The notes under the pieces were generated by a model, which saw only the letters and a program-made list of their open reading frames with translations, was not told the origin of the DNA and did not search any database. Source: Heliocidaris erythrogramma (taxonomy: Eukaryota > Echinodermata > Echinoidea > Camarodonta > Echinometridae). Taken from it: a DNA stretch of 64,000 nt. The DNA is taken from the NCBI GenBank assembly GCA_025617745.1, contig CM046864.1, positions 31,370,239-31,434,238 of the forward strand, read 5' to 3'. Of this stretch, positions 35,325-48,216 are shown piece by piece. Position 1 is the first letter of the stretch. Every line of letters starts with the position of its first letter. A program made the position numbers and the translations under genes.

Positions 35325-36640
35325 AAGAGACATGCAGCGCCCCCACCCCCTCTCAAAATTGTGCCCTTACGCCTATGCAATAGACTGACCTCAATAGTGT
35401 ATTAACCTCTTTTAATTAATCGTTTCTGGTTATCTAAATCGATACTGAAAAATCCAGATAACAGTGTTAGAGAAACAAACCTGATATGCAAAAAAGAAAC
35501 AAAAATATAGTTTATATCATGTTTTGCATAAACCTTGTGATATAATGAATAACTAAATAGTTGGTCCTGACCAGTACCATCTAGTCCTGTGTCCTGTCTT
35601 TCCCCGCCAGCCCCCGCTTGCCCGCCATCCCGTATAGTCTGGATTGTGTTTAACCATAATGACATATTACCATATATTAAGCATAAAGATATATATTTTT
35701 CAGTTGTGTCAGTATTACATTCTTGAAGCGAAATCAGATGCTACTAAGCCTAAAAAACGTGAACAATTACAATCAACATAAACAGCGGCTAATATGGATT
35801 CTATGTTTGATTTCATATTTCACAGATATGCTGGACCCATATAACTTATATCTAAATATGATACATTGTATTTCTCTTAAGTAGAATAGGGTTGTCTGCA
35901 AGGCCACAGAGTTCCTCATACGGAGCTGTGTTTCAAGAAATTGTCAGTTCTGGACGGGATTTTAAGTGTGTGGCAAGTTCAAAAGTGTCCGATGGACCAT
36001 TGCAGTCATCCGTGTATGAGACACACGCGATAGTTCCCTATGTATTGCAAAGTCAGCGTTTGATATCGCTGCGCTGGTTTTCGGCAGGATTATATTTGAG
36101 AAGTTTTTGGCGTGGGACGCTTGCTCGGACCGCTGGCATTTTGCTGAGCGCGCGAACTCTCCATTGATTTTTTTTTTACATGTGGCCGAAGACCTGCGCC
36201 GCTATGCCGATAACTGGCTCCAAGACAGCGAAAATATTGCCACGGTACTCCTTATTTTTTTCGGATTTTGTGTTTAGTTAAAACTGAAACAAAAAGGTCT
36301 TTCATGATTTGAGTGAACAGATTAAAGTGATTCTGTAATAAAGAGTTATGAAATATGATTTTGTCTCAGATGTACGTGGCCAAATACCAGCTTAAAATGG
36401 CGGTTATCTTGGATATTTGGCTGTTGCCATGGTTATGGACAAATTTCGCGAGGGCTCCTCAGCAAAAAAAAATCATTTTATAATACCCTAAGGAAGCTTC
36501 ACACCAAAAATGGTGCTTTTGAGCATCACGAAGTAGGATTTTGTCTTACGCGTTCGAAGAACAGCGTAAATGGCGATTAACTTGGATATTTGCCCGTTGC
36601 CATGGTTACGGACATATTTCGAGAGGGCTTCTCGACTTCC
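35325..36640. repeat. Large dispersed repeat R1, copy 2, with about 1.7 tandem units
   Basis: Aligns collinearly with 7850-8463 and then 10121-11000, skipping the foldback insertion of copy 1. Tandem units start near 36376 and 36540. The Gypsy element begins at about 36640, where the second unit breaks off after gagagggcttctcgactt. Confidence 0.88.
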
Positions 36641-36889
36641 CGCCGTAAATGAAGGAGTCCTTATAGCTGGTGACTTAAACTTGAGCATTGGACAACTGAT
36701 ATGCAAGCAAAGAAGTTGTGGGTCGTGGCCAGGAACTGTGAACCAGACGCCTCGTCGTCAAAAGTGCACGAAACAGAGCAAGCCCAATGGAAACTAGTTT
36801 ACTTTCACCAGCCGGAAAGGAGCCACGTCTCTGCCCCCAACACCAAAGCTCTCTGGGAACCCTCATCCCAACGAGTCGTCAGTAGCCAC

Positions 36890-37846
36890 CAACACCACAG
36901 CTGCTGAGGGACAGCCAGTCATTGACGCCGTTACGTTAGTGCAGGCCTTGGGGACGAAGGAATTTAAAATCTTCGGTCAGGTGGGCAGCCCCGGGCAAGG
37001 AGACAAGTTAAGTTATCAGAGTCTAACCCGTCAGATCGAATAGGGCATCACGAAGAACTATAGCGATCACGAGGTGATGAGTGTTTCCTCAGGTGTGTGA
37101 GCCATGGGATGCCCCTAAAAAGCTACCTCGAAAGTAAGGTGGATTTAAACCTTTCGAAGTTGCGTAGAATCCTGAGGTACCACTATCAGGAGCAGGACGT
37201 GGTCAGTGCGTACCAAGAACTGACCTCCGCAACCCAAGGCAAACGAGAAAGCCCTCAGGACTTCGCAATTAGGGTCATCCACATGAGACAGAAGGTGGTG
37301 TTCGCATCAAAGGAGGAAAATGCGGCACTTAGATATGATGCAGACACTATGAAGCGAACTTTCCTAGACTCTGAAGACTGGGTTGGAAGAAAGCACACGG
37401 CACGAGATTCGGAAAGTATTGGAAAACCCTGAGGTATCTGTCGAAGTTATTCTCGAGGGCATTAATGTTGCAATGGTGATGGCCTCGAAGCGGAAGGAGA
37501 AGCAGGGAAAGCATGCTACCACGTCGGCAGTTAGAGGTGAAGAAGTCCCGCCCTCATAAGTATCTGTTCTGGCCCAGGTTTGGCAAACCTGCAGGCAACC
37601 GTGGCCTCTCTGCAAGAAGCAATCACCAAACCCAGGACATCTGCCGACGAGGGACGACAGTCGATGATACAGCGCCCAAAGAGGGAACGAGGATGTCACG
37701 CCTGCCGAGAAGCTGGAAGATGTGACTACTGCAAACACGGCTACAAGTGCAGCGGGGGCAATCACAAGGAGAGAGGCTGTCTACTTCAACGTCCGGGAAA
37801 CGGGAGACAGGTGACCGGGGGAGACGGACGGCAACCTGTGACCTAA
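36890..37846 (+). pseudogene. Gypsy gag with zinc-binding cysteine cluster
   Basis: Broken plus-strand frames: LVQALGTKEFKIFGQVGSPG and LSYQSLTRQIE (36930-37040), then LESKVDLNLSKLRRILRYHY, YQELTSATQGKRESPQDFAI and VIHMRQKVVFASKEE (37130-37320). These match the central region of Gypsy gag proteins. After a frame change, CHACREAGRCDYCKHGYKC (about 37700-37755) is a cysteine-rich nucleic-acid binding cluster rather than a classic CCHC knuckle. Stops at about 37038 and 37430 make it non-functional. Confidence 0.75.
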
Positions 37847-37859
37847 ATGCTACGTCTCA

Positions 37860-38169
37860 AATTGCTCATCTAACCCCGAGACAGTACCGTAAGTTGGTAA
37901 CACTAGTAGGTAAGAGGTGTTTGCTACAATGTAAGGTTCATGGAAAGAAAGCAAAGGCACTATGGGACACAGGTTCCCAGGTTTCCATGATTTCTAGGGA
38001 TTGGTGGGAAGCCCACGTATCCCATGTGCCAATTAACAACATCTCTGACCTTCTACCCACCAACCTCACCCTTTCTGCTGCGATTGGCTCCTTGGTTCCA
38101 TTTGATGGCTGGGTGGAAGTTGATATAGAACTCTCAGCCTCAGATGTGAATCAGGGCCAACGCGGGTAA
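37860..38169 (+). pseudogene. Gypsy aspartic protease
   Basis: LLQCKVHGKKAKALWDTGSQ followed by VSMISRDWWEAHV. The catalytic DTG is at 37966-37974, in the usual DTGSQVS context. Downstream there is PTNLTLSAAIGSLVPFDGWV. It is in a different frame from gag and RT, with a stop at 38169. Confidence 0.85.
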
Positions 38170-38582
38170 GGGTCCCAGTACTTGTCACCTCATCGGAGCT
38201 CCCAGAACCAATGATAGGCTACAATGTAATTGAAGTTGCCCTCAGACAAGATATTCTAACCCATGACCAGGAAGTAGAATTATTCTAGCATATTTCCCCC
38301 TCCCTAAAAAGTCTCATCCTTGATTTCCTTCCTCCATACAGTAGAGCCCTCTGACTTTTGTGAAGTCAAGTTAGGAAAGAAGCCTGTCATCGTCCCTCCA
38401 AACAAGCAATATTTATCCCCTGTAGAGTCCACACTGGTGCAAGGCAGAGAAAACAGCTACTCTCCTACTAACTGCTTAACCGAGTTGGCCAGAAGAACTT
38501 GTCGTCCATGAGCAGGTGGTCAACATTCCCAGCACATCATCCTCCAAGCTAATGATCGTAGTTTCCAATTCAACGTACAACT

Positions 38583-39260
38583 TTGGGAACCCTCCAGTTA
38601 GCTTCCAGTCTAGGTCCGGTCAAGCTGCAGGATGATACCACGCAATACACAGCCCATGTCTCCCAGACTTCAGTAGCTGCTGATGGACCATGGATCCCAC
38701 CTGTGGACATTTCTAATCTCTCCCAAGATCCATATAGATCCATTCCCAAGCCCTTACACAAGGATTATCTCCTTGATTTGAAGTCCGGTCACTCCTCACC
38801 AATAGTGTGCGTCAGAAAACCCGATGGCAGCCTACGCCTCTGTGTAGACTATCGAGGAATAAATGCCAAGACGATCCCGGATAGACATCCTATCTCGAAG
38901 ATTCAAGATGTTCTAGATGCCCTGGGAGTGAACTCTTGGTTTTCGAGTCTAGACCAAGGTAAGGCCTACCACCAGGGATACATGGATGAGGATTCACAGC
39001 CACTCAAGGCTTTTGTAACACCCTGGGGACTTTATGAGTTGGTGCGAATTCCATTTGGGTTGTGCAACGCCCCAGCCGAAATTCAACAAAGCATGGAAGA
39101 GTGTCTGTAGGAATTCAACTTTGACATCTGCACAACGTATCGTGACGATGTACTGGTGTTTAGCCCTACATTCAGCGAATGCAGGCATTTGGAATGAAAG
39201 TTCGGCCAAATAAATACCACCTGTTCAAGAGCGAAGTGGTACATGGGCAAAGTAGTCTCT
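38583..39260 (+). pseudogene. Gypsy reverse transcriptase, stop before the catalytic box
   Basis: SSPIVCVRKPDGSLRLCVDY, RGINAKTIPDRHPISKIQDV, GVNSWFSSLDQGKAYHQGYM, AFVTPWGLYELVRIPFGLCN, then a stop at 39108-39110. The catalytic box beyond it reads YRDD (39138-39149) where Gypsy elements have YLDD or YIDD. Frameshifts follow, and FLG-like connector text is disrupted near 39360. Confidence 0.88.
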
Positions 39261-39619
39261 TCGTCAGGATACAGGGCAGATACAGGGCAGGGATATCCTC
39301 GCCCCCCAGGCACTGAAAGACGGCTCTTCCAAGACTGATGGGGAACTGAGACAAGTCCTTGGCTAAGTGGGATACCACAGGAAGTTCATTCCACAGTTCT
39401 CTGAGACTGCAAAACCCCTGTACTTACCAGTTTTGTGGTAGGAAAGGAACGGAAAGGAACGAAACAGAAAAACAGGAAACAACAGAAGACTAAGAAGAAG
39501 AATGTAGTTCCAGCCCGCACTCCAATCAATTGGACTGACCAGCATCAAGCAATCCTGAAAGCTCTTATAGACACGATGATCACTCCACCCGTGATGGCCT
39601 ACCCAGATTTCAACTGATA

Positions 39620-40560
39620 AACATCGATTTCCTCCACCTGGAGCGTAGTAAGGGTGGGTTTGAGTACATCTTGTGGTGACTGACCACTACACTCGTTTCG
39701 CACAGGCCTACGCTACCAAGAGCAAGGCTGTCAAGACAGTGGCATAAAGATGTACCAAGGTGAATTCCAGAACAAACTGATGGATGAGCTCCACAAACTT
39801 TCAGGAATCAAGAAGTCCCGAACGACACCCTAGCACCTGCAGGGGAACGGGCAGGTGGAGAAATTAAAAAAAAAAACTCTCCTGGCCATGCTCCGTACTC
39901 TTCCCGAACAAAGCAAGTCTAACTGGAAATAATCCCTCAACAAACTAATGCATGAATACAATTGCACAAAAAGTAAGGCCACAGGATTTTCACCCTTCTT
40001 CCTGTTTTTTGGGAGATCACCTCGTTTGCCAGTTGACCTAGCTTTTTGCCTTGCTGATACTTCAACAGGACACAAGAAGCATTCTGACTTTGTTGCAAGC
40101 TGGCAAAACAACATAACATAAAAGCAGCTTATGAGCTGGCAGGAAATCATGCAAGACAGACTCGAGGGCGAGGAAAACGAAACTATGACAGAAATGCTAA
40201 CTGTGCTGTTCTGCAACCTGGTGATAGAGTATTGGTGATGAACTCTGCTTCCCCTGGAGGACCAGCCAAGTTGAAGTTCTATTGGGAGAAACAAGTTCAT
40301 GTTGTCGAAAAAGCGATGGGTCCAAACTCTCCAGTCTATCAGGTGAAGCCTAAATATGGTATATGTAGAACGCGAGTACTTCACAGGAATCTTCTCTTGC
40401 CATGTGACTGCCTACCTAGTGAGAAACCAGAAGATGAGCCCCACCATGAAGCACAAGACACCAACCAGACACAAGTCCCTAAGAACGTGTGCATGAGACT
40501 GAGAGTTAAACCGAAGCCACCAAGCAGCCCGAAGACTGAATTGCGATGGTTACAATGTTA
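39620..40560 (+). pseudogene. Gypsy integrase core and C-terminal domain
   Basis: INIDFLHLERSKGGFEYILV, then a frame change, then TDHYTRFAQAYATKSKAVKT (39620-39745), holding the first catalytic Asp regions. GEFQNKLMDELHKLSGIKKS, HLQGNGQVEKL and FSPFFLFFGRSPRLPVDLAF continue to 40060. The C-terminal part has VLQPGDRVLVMNSASPGGPA and YWEKQVHVVEKAMG to 40540. The RNase H domain and the zinc-binding N-terminus of integrase are absent between about 39610 and 39620, an internal deletion. Confidence 0.82.
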
Positions 40561-40975
40561 TTTACATGATAAACACAATGATGCAACATTCAGTCAGTTC
40601 AGACAATGCAGTCAATATATGAAGATAATTAAAACTGTAGTAATAATAATAAGTATTTTCATTTTATTATCAAAATAACGAATATATTTAAATGCTAACT
40701 ATACAATTCTAATTTACATTGCAAGAATGTTCATAAGTAATATGAAAGTGACTTGTTTACTACTGAGCTAAGATTTAATAATAATTGCAAAGTCTGAAGC
40801 AAGAGTAAACTCGGTGGAGTAAAAAATGTAAAAATGTGTTACATATCCACTTCACTTATAATGAATTATACCGAGGAATAAACTATAATTTAGGTATGGT
40901 TGTGACACGACCCTTGTCATGTACGAATGAAATAATTAGCATAGATTGGCAAAGAAGATTGATATTGTACTGTTA

Positions 40976-41310
40976 TTATGGAATCGTCGTCTGAGACATT
41001 TAAAAACAATGACATTCAAACGTACACCTATTCTAATAGAAACCAATATGTATCACTCAACAGTTCTTCTATTAAGCCAGTAAATCATGGAGTACCACAG
41101 GGATCTCTCCTTTGACCCTTGCTTTTTATCTTATACATCAATGACTTTTATAAATCTTCCTCCATTTTATATTTCATATTGTTTGCTGACGATTCCAATC
41201 TCTTTTTTCCCCATCAAGACCCAGCAATTTTTCTTTCAACAGTCAATTCCGGGCTGAGACGTGTTACGCCCGTTCTAACTTCCCAAAGCAACGGCCTAAA
41301 GTGAGACCAC
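40976..41310 (+). mobile_element. LINE reverse transcriptase fragment
   Basis: VNHGVPQGSLL, a stop, PLLFILYINDFYKSSSILYF then ILFADDSNLFF (palm FADD) on the plus strand. CR1/Jockey type. Both ends truncated. Confidence 0.8.
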
Positions 41311-41334
41311 TCAGGGGGCAGTTTTAACGGTGCC

Positions 41335-41402
41335 AGGTAAAAATGCCAGAGGTAAAAATGCCAGAGGTAAAAATGCCAGAGGAAAAAATGCCAGAGGTAA
41401 AC
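41335..41402. repeat. 15-bp tandem repeat
   Basis: About four units of aaaaatgccagaggt. Confidence 0.92.
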
Positions 41403-42027
41403 ACGCGATGGGTGATGTCAGGAACAAAAAGTGAAAAATCAAGGTGAAATATAGAGAAGGTCTAGAAGCAGACCTGACATCTGCTGATTTTACTTTTTAG
41501 ACTACATGTATATGGTTTGACCACGTTTTTCTTGTCGAACTGTTGGACTCTGGACTCCAGATCGTAGACCCGGCTTTTTTTTAATCGACGTACGATTTCA
41601 TTATCCCGAATGGAATTTGGAACGAAATTTAGGTTTCGAGAAGGGAAAGGAGGTATGAAAAATGACATCACCCTAATGTGGGACAGTCCTTTTGTGGGTA
41701 AATATGAATTATGAACCTTTGGATGAACGAACCTTTGGAATAATGCAACAAATGTTCGGAATTTTGAACCCCCGGGCATGGGAAATTAGTGTTTCGGAAA
41801 TTCGAACCTTCGGAATAACGAAATGCCCCCGCATCATGATACTAACTGTATAACTTAACGACACAATACATGTACCTGTAGTAAAATAACTTGCAGGCCA
41901 CGCGGAACGTCTTGGAAAGTGCAGGGGCTTAGTGAGGGGGGGGGGGGGGGGGGTGGATAGGGTTTAACCCTAGTTAGACCTCTAACTTTAAATCTAACAC
42001 GTCATTTGATCTGATATCTACACGAAT
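41403..42027. other. No gene recognised
   Basis: G homopolymer at 41937-41953. Short ttcggaa / cgaaccttt words repeat at 41720-41830. Confidence 0.4.
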
Positions 42028-43362
42028 GTAACCACCTTTTTTGAGGAATCCAAAAAATCACCAAAAAGTCGCAAGCAGTGATTGTGTACATACAGCCGAA
42101 ATGGAAATTTGGGTTGAAAAAAATCAATTTGGGGATTTTTGGTTTTTCTGAAAGATCGATCTTTTCTTTACCTTGTATCAAAATCTGGAAGCTTAAAACA
42201 CAGTAGAAGATGTGTTTTTAACAGTTTTTCTAGAAGAGTTTTTTTTTTCGCACAGCTTTGGTTTCTTACAAATTCTTCCCCCTTTCCGTGTGATTTTTTT
42301 TTTCATCGGTACCGCTCACACTCGTAAAATCATTACAATACTACGCGTCTTAAATTACTTCTTCCCTAATGATTTTTATACTGACAGAAAGAAGAAACTC
42401 TCAGCAATCTCATAATAATGATATAAAAGTATATTAATAGTCGCGAAAGCAAATTATATATTTTTTTTTCATGTGAGCAAGAAAAGAGTGAGTACAGTGC
42501 AAATAAATTGTAAGTGTGATTCTTTTGAGCTTTAAAGTTTAAAAGAGTATGTGATTTCTCCATAAAACAATTGTTAATTCTTGTGAGAGGGAAAAGAGTA
42601 TATAAGTTTTGTATTTAAAAATTACAAGATTATTCCTGTGAGTAAAAAAATAGTATGCGTGTCTGCTATAAAGCAAATTGCAAGTTTATTCATTTGAGCT
42701 ACAAAAGAGTTATAAGTAGGTCTACAGTACAAAGTAAATTCCATCGGTGATTTTCATGTGAGCAAGAAAAGAGCAGGTCCTATTCAAGTTCGTTATAGGC
42801 TAAATTGCCAGTTCACTGTGATAAAAGAAAGTGACAAATCGGTATTATATAACGGGGAACAAAGAAAGACAACCCAATGGGTGAATAGGGTCTAGTATAG
42901 TGTCTAGTGCAGGTGCCAGACCACCCAGGTGCGCTTAATATCTCCATTGGAACTCTCTCATGAGTTTCGTGATAATATTTGAATGACTTAAGCCCCCAAA
43001 TTAAACTCTTGGTAATATGAATAGACTATGTTTAACACTCCTGCTAAATTTCAACTAAATCTGACCACGCCTTCATAGTGGTTACTATGTCCTTTTGATT
43101 CACTCTCTATTGATTTTCTCTCATGTTTCCTTGCTCCGCACGCTTGAATAGGCCCAAACTTTAGAGCTTGTTTCCTCCGTAACTAATACCAGTAAACTCT
43201 CTTACTAGCTCCATTTATTCGCTAAATTAAAAGGGTTAGGAACCTTCAATTTTGACAATGTATATTTCATTTTAAAGCTGAGACTCTGTTCTTTCCAAAT
43301 ATGATGAAATCAGAAAAATAATTTGTTTGCGACTTTTTGGTGGTTTTGTGGTGCCGGGTCAC
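42028..43362. mobile_element. TIR element, relative of 48217-48869, carrying a 56-bp degenerate satellite
   Basis: The right end (43328-43362) reads gcgactttttggtggttttg and closes with gggtcac, the same end as at 48.8 kb. A worn left end at 42028-42075 has the same words inverted (caccaaaaagtcgc), and the first 70 bases inside each end are also alignable with 48.2-48.9 kb in the opposite orientation. Inside, 42470-42840 holds six or so degenerate units spaced 53-64 bases, each with gtgagcaagaaaagag or variants. Confidence 0.65.
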
Positions 43363-43369
43363 CTTTATG

Positions 43370-43470
43370 ATAATATTAATAATAGTAATAATGATGATAA
43401 TATTATTAATAACTGTAATAACAATAATGGTAATAATAAAAATATGTTCTTATATAGTGCATATCATAAT
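43370..43470. repeat. AAT-rich microsatellite with LINE-tail-like flank
   Basis: Imperfect aataat runs, then tatatagtgcatatcataa, resembling the L2-like LINE tail. Confidence 0.5.
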
Positions 43471-43579
43471 ATAGCGTCTCTATGCGCTTCCAAAGGTCTT
43501 CAGTTAATATTATTTCATGACCTAGCAATATCAAGAGAGAGAGAGCATTATTTTGTAGCATTGTTCAAGCAGAAATTCA

Positions 43580-43960
43580 TATGAGATATACCAATTGGTT
43601 CACGGAAACCATTATGATTATCCCAAAGTCTTGTTTTATATAGCTCAACCAAACGTTATAAAGAGAACATTCATGATCATAATATCATTTTGCGAAAATT
43701 TATGAAGATTTTCTTCAAAACGGTTAACGAAAATAATTAGGTCATGTACTTGTCTCATACAAACAAACTTTTTTATGAGATATACAAGTTGGTTCACTGG
43801 AACCATTATCTCGTAGTCTTGTTGTCAGCATGAAGAGAACATTCATGATCAAAATATAATTTTGCCAGAATTTATAACGGTATTCTTCAAAATGGTTCAC
43901 CTAATTTATTACCTCATGCAATTGGTATACATCACAAATCTGAGATGTGTGCATAATGAT
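43580..43960. repeat. Diverged tandem duplication, period about 194
   Basis: atgagatataccaattggtt at 43581 and atgagatatacaagttggtt at 43775. Both are followed by similar gagaacattcatgatca and attcttcaaaa text. Confidence 0.8.
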
Positions 43961-45020
43961 AATATTCAGTCATTGTGCAAAATATTATGAAATATACATA
44001 TACAAAATGTATAGGAAAAGGTGTTTTGTGACCTTCTGTATATATTAAGACTGGAAAGGCAATTATGAGGGGTACATTTCATTTTCAGTAGTTAGGTAAG
44101 AGTTTATGAAAAACTATTCAAAAGACACGAAACCACCGTCCGCTCGGGAACTGTACTTAAAGAGTACTTTCACAGTCACTCATTATGCATTATGAACAAT
44201 TAAAAAAAATGGTTTTTCAAAATCATTGTTTATGAGAATTTATGACATTTGTGAGAGTTTATGCAAAAATATACAGAAAACACAATAATCAACTGTACTT
44301 AAAGATTACCCTGACGGTGCAGTTTGTAAGATTAATTTCATTTGTCACATCAACACTAATACATCACAAGTACAAAAGCGATATTTTTTTTTAACTGGTG
44401 AACTTTAAATAATTATTATTAATAAATCACAGTGCAAAATCAAGCACGAGTAATGATATCAACTTAATTCCTCTTTCACACATTACAATCTACACAATTC
44501 CCCCTTTTCCCCCTTCAATGTTGTTCCATTAAGGTGTCTGACATATTGTGAATGTAAATAAACACTATCACACCTAAAGGACATTAATACATTTTTGTTA
44601 ATTGTACAATTACCCGAAGTCCACTTTATGAAACCAGAAACTTTGTCAGCTACTCGTACAGTTAAATAAACAACAAAAACATCACATGAAACAGTTCTTA
44701 GGAATGATACCGTAGTGCAATTATTAATCTTAACAGAGAAAATTAATTTGTATACAATTTACACAATGAAAACACATTTCTATAATTTCAATATCAAGGT
44801 TGAAACTATGTTTTTAAAATTGTGTTTTTGATTCTTTTAACATAAAGCATAATTGCTTGGTAAAATAAAAACGCAAACACCAGAATAGAAAGTAATGCCA
44901 CTGTGACTTGAATGGAATGCCAGCTGTAATATAATATCTAACTTACTGTCAAAATATAGTCCTCATTATATTAGAGATAACCTTGAGTTTATCGTTCATT
45001 TTTTAAAGAATACCAAATAG
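43961..45020. other. No gene; intron
   Basis: AT-rich. Weak repetition of gtacttaaagagta / gtacttaaagatta at 44153 and 44297. Nothing else seen. Confidence 0.4.
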
Positions 45021-45685
45021 ATGAAGACAAATAATAACAAACTTAAGTGGCAGGAATTGATTTTGAGAAGTCCTCTTCTGGGGTACCTATTTATACACGG
45101 GCTACTGGTGGGAGGGGGGCTTGGGGGCTGCAGCCCCCCACCAAAAAAAAAATCCGCGACCAAAAAACAAATAAAAAGAAAAGGAAAGAGCGAAAAGAAA
45201 CGAGAAAGGAAAAAAAGGAGGAAAAAGAAAGAGAGATGAAATGGAGAGACATGGCTGAATTTACTGAGTGTCTCCCCTTCAATATATACGCATCTTTGCC
45301 ATGCAAATACAGTTGTTTTATCACATTTTGTTTATTATATGAGAGGAACTTTCCTCTTATACCCAAACAAGCACCGTTACAATAGGTTCACACACTATCG
45401 TGAAATTTTCTTTCGAAAGTAAGGGAAGTAAATATTGAGTCAATGCTACAGGGAACCACACATTCACTATTCAATTTTTTTCAGAAATATCCTCTCACTC
45501 CGTCTATCCGCTCCCTCGTTTAACCCACACGATGTCACAACATTGGGGACTGATTTGCGTAGCAGTGCCGCTTACATGTGCACTAGCCCGTGCTCGCGTG
45601 CCACAACCGTGTATAGTAGCCTCCGTAGCTGTGCCACGTACATGTTTAGTCGAATTGTGTGTTCGTGCTTTAAGCACCCAAAAAC
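45021..45685. other. No gene; purine tract
   Basis: 45140-45245 is A/G-rich (gaaaagaaacgagaaagg) and opens spurious frames on both strands. Confidence 0.4.
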
Positions 45686-46657
45686 TTAAAGGGAAATCCA
45701 ACCTTGATTTTTTTCTATTGATATTCTATGGAACGTAACTTGCTGATTAATTTGATACCAAATTTACCAAAATTGTACAGCTGTGAAGAAAGTTATAGAA
45801 TGTTTTAGATCTCACCAAACACTTCTTTCACCCGTCGTCTGCTGCACATGGGGCCGCCATTTTCCACGAATGACGTATCTGTGGACAACTGGCTAGTATA
45901 GATTGTGCTCCTTTTTATATTATTTTATTTGGTTTATTCCCCTACCCTGCTCTTTCTCTATACATGCATATCCCACACAGGGCGCAACTCTCCAGTAATC
46001 GCGCGATCCCCAAAATTGGGTGGAATTGCAAAGGACTTTTTATTGTTCGGATCGCGCGATACGGAGACACAAAAAAAAAATTATGTTTCTCTGAATACTT
46101 GTTCTTTAAATATTGCTCTGAATATTTAATTAGATTGTTCACTTTTTGAAATAGCGAGGCCACAAACTACTAATCAATTCAGAGCACGATTGCCATTGTG
46201 TGTTGCAGTTGAAATTCCAGAACACCTTTTTAATCCAGAGTCATGAACCATTAATGACACTGTACCGCAAAAGGTTGGGAGAAACGACAGCTGCAAAAGA
46301 CAATGGAAATTGTTGTGTTCTGAATTTATTACTTATACACAGAGAATCGCGCTCTGTGTGGGCTATGCGTGTAGAGAAAGAGCAGCATAGGGGAATAAAC
46401 CAAAAAAAAAAAAAAAAAAAAGAATCTAGGTTAGGAATTGTCCACAAATACGTCATTCGTGGACTAAGTCCACAGCAAACATAGAATATTGGCGGCCCCC
46501 AGTGCAGCAGACGACAGGCGAAAGACGTGTTTGGGGGATCATCATTCTATAACTTTCTTCATAGCTGTCAAATTCTGCTAAATTTGGTATCAAATTAACC
46601 ATCAAGTTACGCTTCATATAACATCAATAGAAAAAATAAGGTTGAATTTCCCTTTAA
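45686..46657. mobile_element. 972-bp foldback element with TTAA flanks
   Basis: Starts TTAAAGGGAAATCCAACCTT and ends with its reverse complement. The arms align for about 300 bases (45686-45990 against 46657-46335), including acatacaggg-like inner words and ggtttattcccct. TTAA at both ends fits piggyBac-like or Kolobok-like target choice. No transposase. An A homopolymer (46401-46420) lies in the right arm. A related element is at 52331-52922. Confidence 0.85.
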
Positions 46658-47327
46658 CCCGCCACAGGGGGATTAGTGGTTGGCACAACAGGTTTTAGCA
46701 CTGTGGCACTGGGTTGGTACATTGGGACAGATTAAGGGCCAATATACTTAAAGTTAAAAATTAAAGAAAATCTATAAACAGGTATTGCTTAAGCAGAGAG
46801 GAATCTATTAAACCAGTATAATACACGCGCTATAGCATGCCAAATTAAGGATATAGCGCGCATGAATTGGCGCAAGTGCATGCATGAGAGTTTGGTCACA
46901 TTTGATTTTTTAAAAAGAATTCCTGTATCTTTGAAAATATAACATATCAAGAAATCAAATTTTGGAAAAATGTAGATCTTGATACGGTCTTTCGTAATAT
47001 GACCAAGTCTGCAAACCCCACATTTACACGAAAACTCTTACTGAGAAGGTTCGTTAAACCGAACAAAAAATGTCCAGGAATATTTATCGCCGCATGCTGA
47101 GCGATTTTGCTTGGAGCAATTGTCGATGGGAAATTCGCCGCATTTGGAATAAAATTTGTTACCCGAGCTACTGTCGCCGTCGTCGTACATCGACAGGAAA
47201 TTATTATTTATAGAAATAAAAATCAATTTCTATCAGAAATGGATGTTTTTCTTCAATTTTTATCAAATGAATCAAGTATTAACTTTAACATTTTTTTAAA
47301 AATTTGATTGAATATCAATTTACTTAC
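46658..47327. other. No gene; intron up to B4GALT exon 2
   Basis: Nothing recognised. Confidence 0.4.
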
Positions 47328-47444
47328 CTGCTCTGATACAAAGATGGAAAATTCAAGTTTTTGTCTTTTCAGGAGAGGCACGATGTTTCGCAGGAAAATC
47401 GGTAGATGAGAAAATCGATTTCTAAACGGTACCACAATTGCCAC
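47328..47444 (-). CDS. B4GALT-family galactosyltransferase, exon 2 of those seen (PFRNR block)
   Basis: This is a 39-codon exon with phase 0 at both ends. The acceptor is cctttttgcag and the donor is CAG|GTAAGT, a consensus site. It encodes VAIVVPFRNRFSHLPIFLRN followed by IVPLLKRQKLEFSIFVSEQ. The PFRNR segment forms part of the UDP-galactose binding pocket in the GT7 family, and the strand ending in FSIFVSEQ matches YxIYVxxQ of B4GALT1-6. An exon of this length bounded by these two motifs is what a B4GALT gene should have here. The downstream intron, 13.9 kb, contains the Gypsy element, one of the two large repeat copies and a SINE. Confidence 0.92.
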
Positions 47445-48216
47445 CTGCAAAAAGGTTACCAAAACGACACAAAGCATAATGACAGTTTTTTAGTTTGGCA
47501 AAAGTAACATACTCCTGAAACGAGACTTATAGTCTACGTGTAAAATTCATTGACATCTAGAAAGTAAAATAAAACAAATAGAATGATTATGAAATTGGCC
47601 AAAGTCTGTATTAAATGTCTCCATATAGGATAAGCGATCGTGCTGTTCTGTATATTCTGTAAATAATGACAATTTCACATCCAACATGTCAATCCGCAAT
47701 ACATGACAAGAGCATTTTGTGCATAATAGCCACAAACTCTGAACATAAGTTATTGTATGCAATGCGAATATTGATAGAGAACCCCCCCCCCCCCCCCCCC
47801 CCACACCCCAACCCCCTCCCTTCCGCCAGGTCACTTAACAGTGTTTTATTTTGGATGCTATACTTGGTCAGAAATCAAACATGGCCATTAATCGAATATG
47901 TTTTACTTAGTATATAATGATAATGCATGCGAATAAGTGTATAGCATTTTAAAGGTAAAGCACCGGAAATTCTCGTCCAGTGTAAAATAACAATACAAAT
48001 ATTCAAAATTCAGACCATATATTTACATTACACTGTAAAAAAGTGAATAGATAAAAAATACTGTTTAATTTTGCAGTAAATTACGGGCAGCCGGTTAACA
48101 CACATTTTCATTTTTTTTTTATATTGAGGATTACTTGAACAGTAAATTAGTGTACACACAAAAAACGAAGAAATGCAGTAAAGTACTGTAATTTCCACGC
48201 AATGATTGTAAAATTT
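47445..48216. other. No gene; intron
   Basis: C homopolymer at 47782-47802; otherwise AT-rich. Confidence 0.4.

Larger units (their letters stand above)
36641..40680 (+). mobile_element. Gypsy-type LTR retrotransposon, decayed, LTRs not identified
   Basis: Order on the plus strand: gag (about 36890-37840), protease (about 37860-38170), reverse transcriptase (38583-39150), and a remnant reading VMAYPDFN near 39600. Integrase core and C-terminus (39620-40540) follow. The gag-protease-RT-integrase order defines Ty3/Gypsy. I could not find matching LTRs at either side. Many stops and frameshifts. Confidence 0.88.

Noticed and set aside
42470-42840. CRISPR-like array of short repeats and spacers
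   Set aside because: Units are degenerate, spacers are related to each other, and the sequence is eukaryotic.
45021-45385. Lys/Arg-rich frames
   Set aside because: Product of an A/G-rich tract, no other support.
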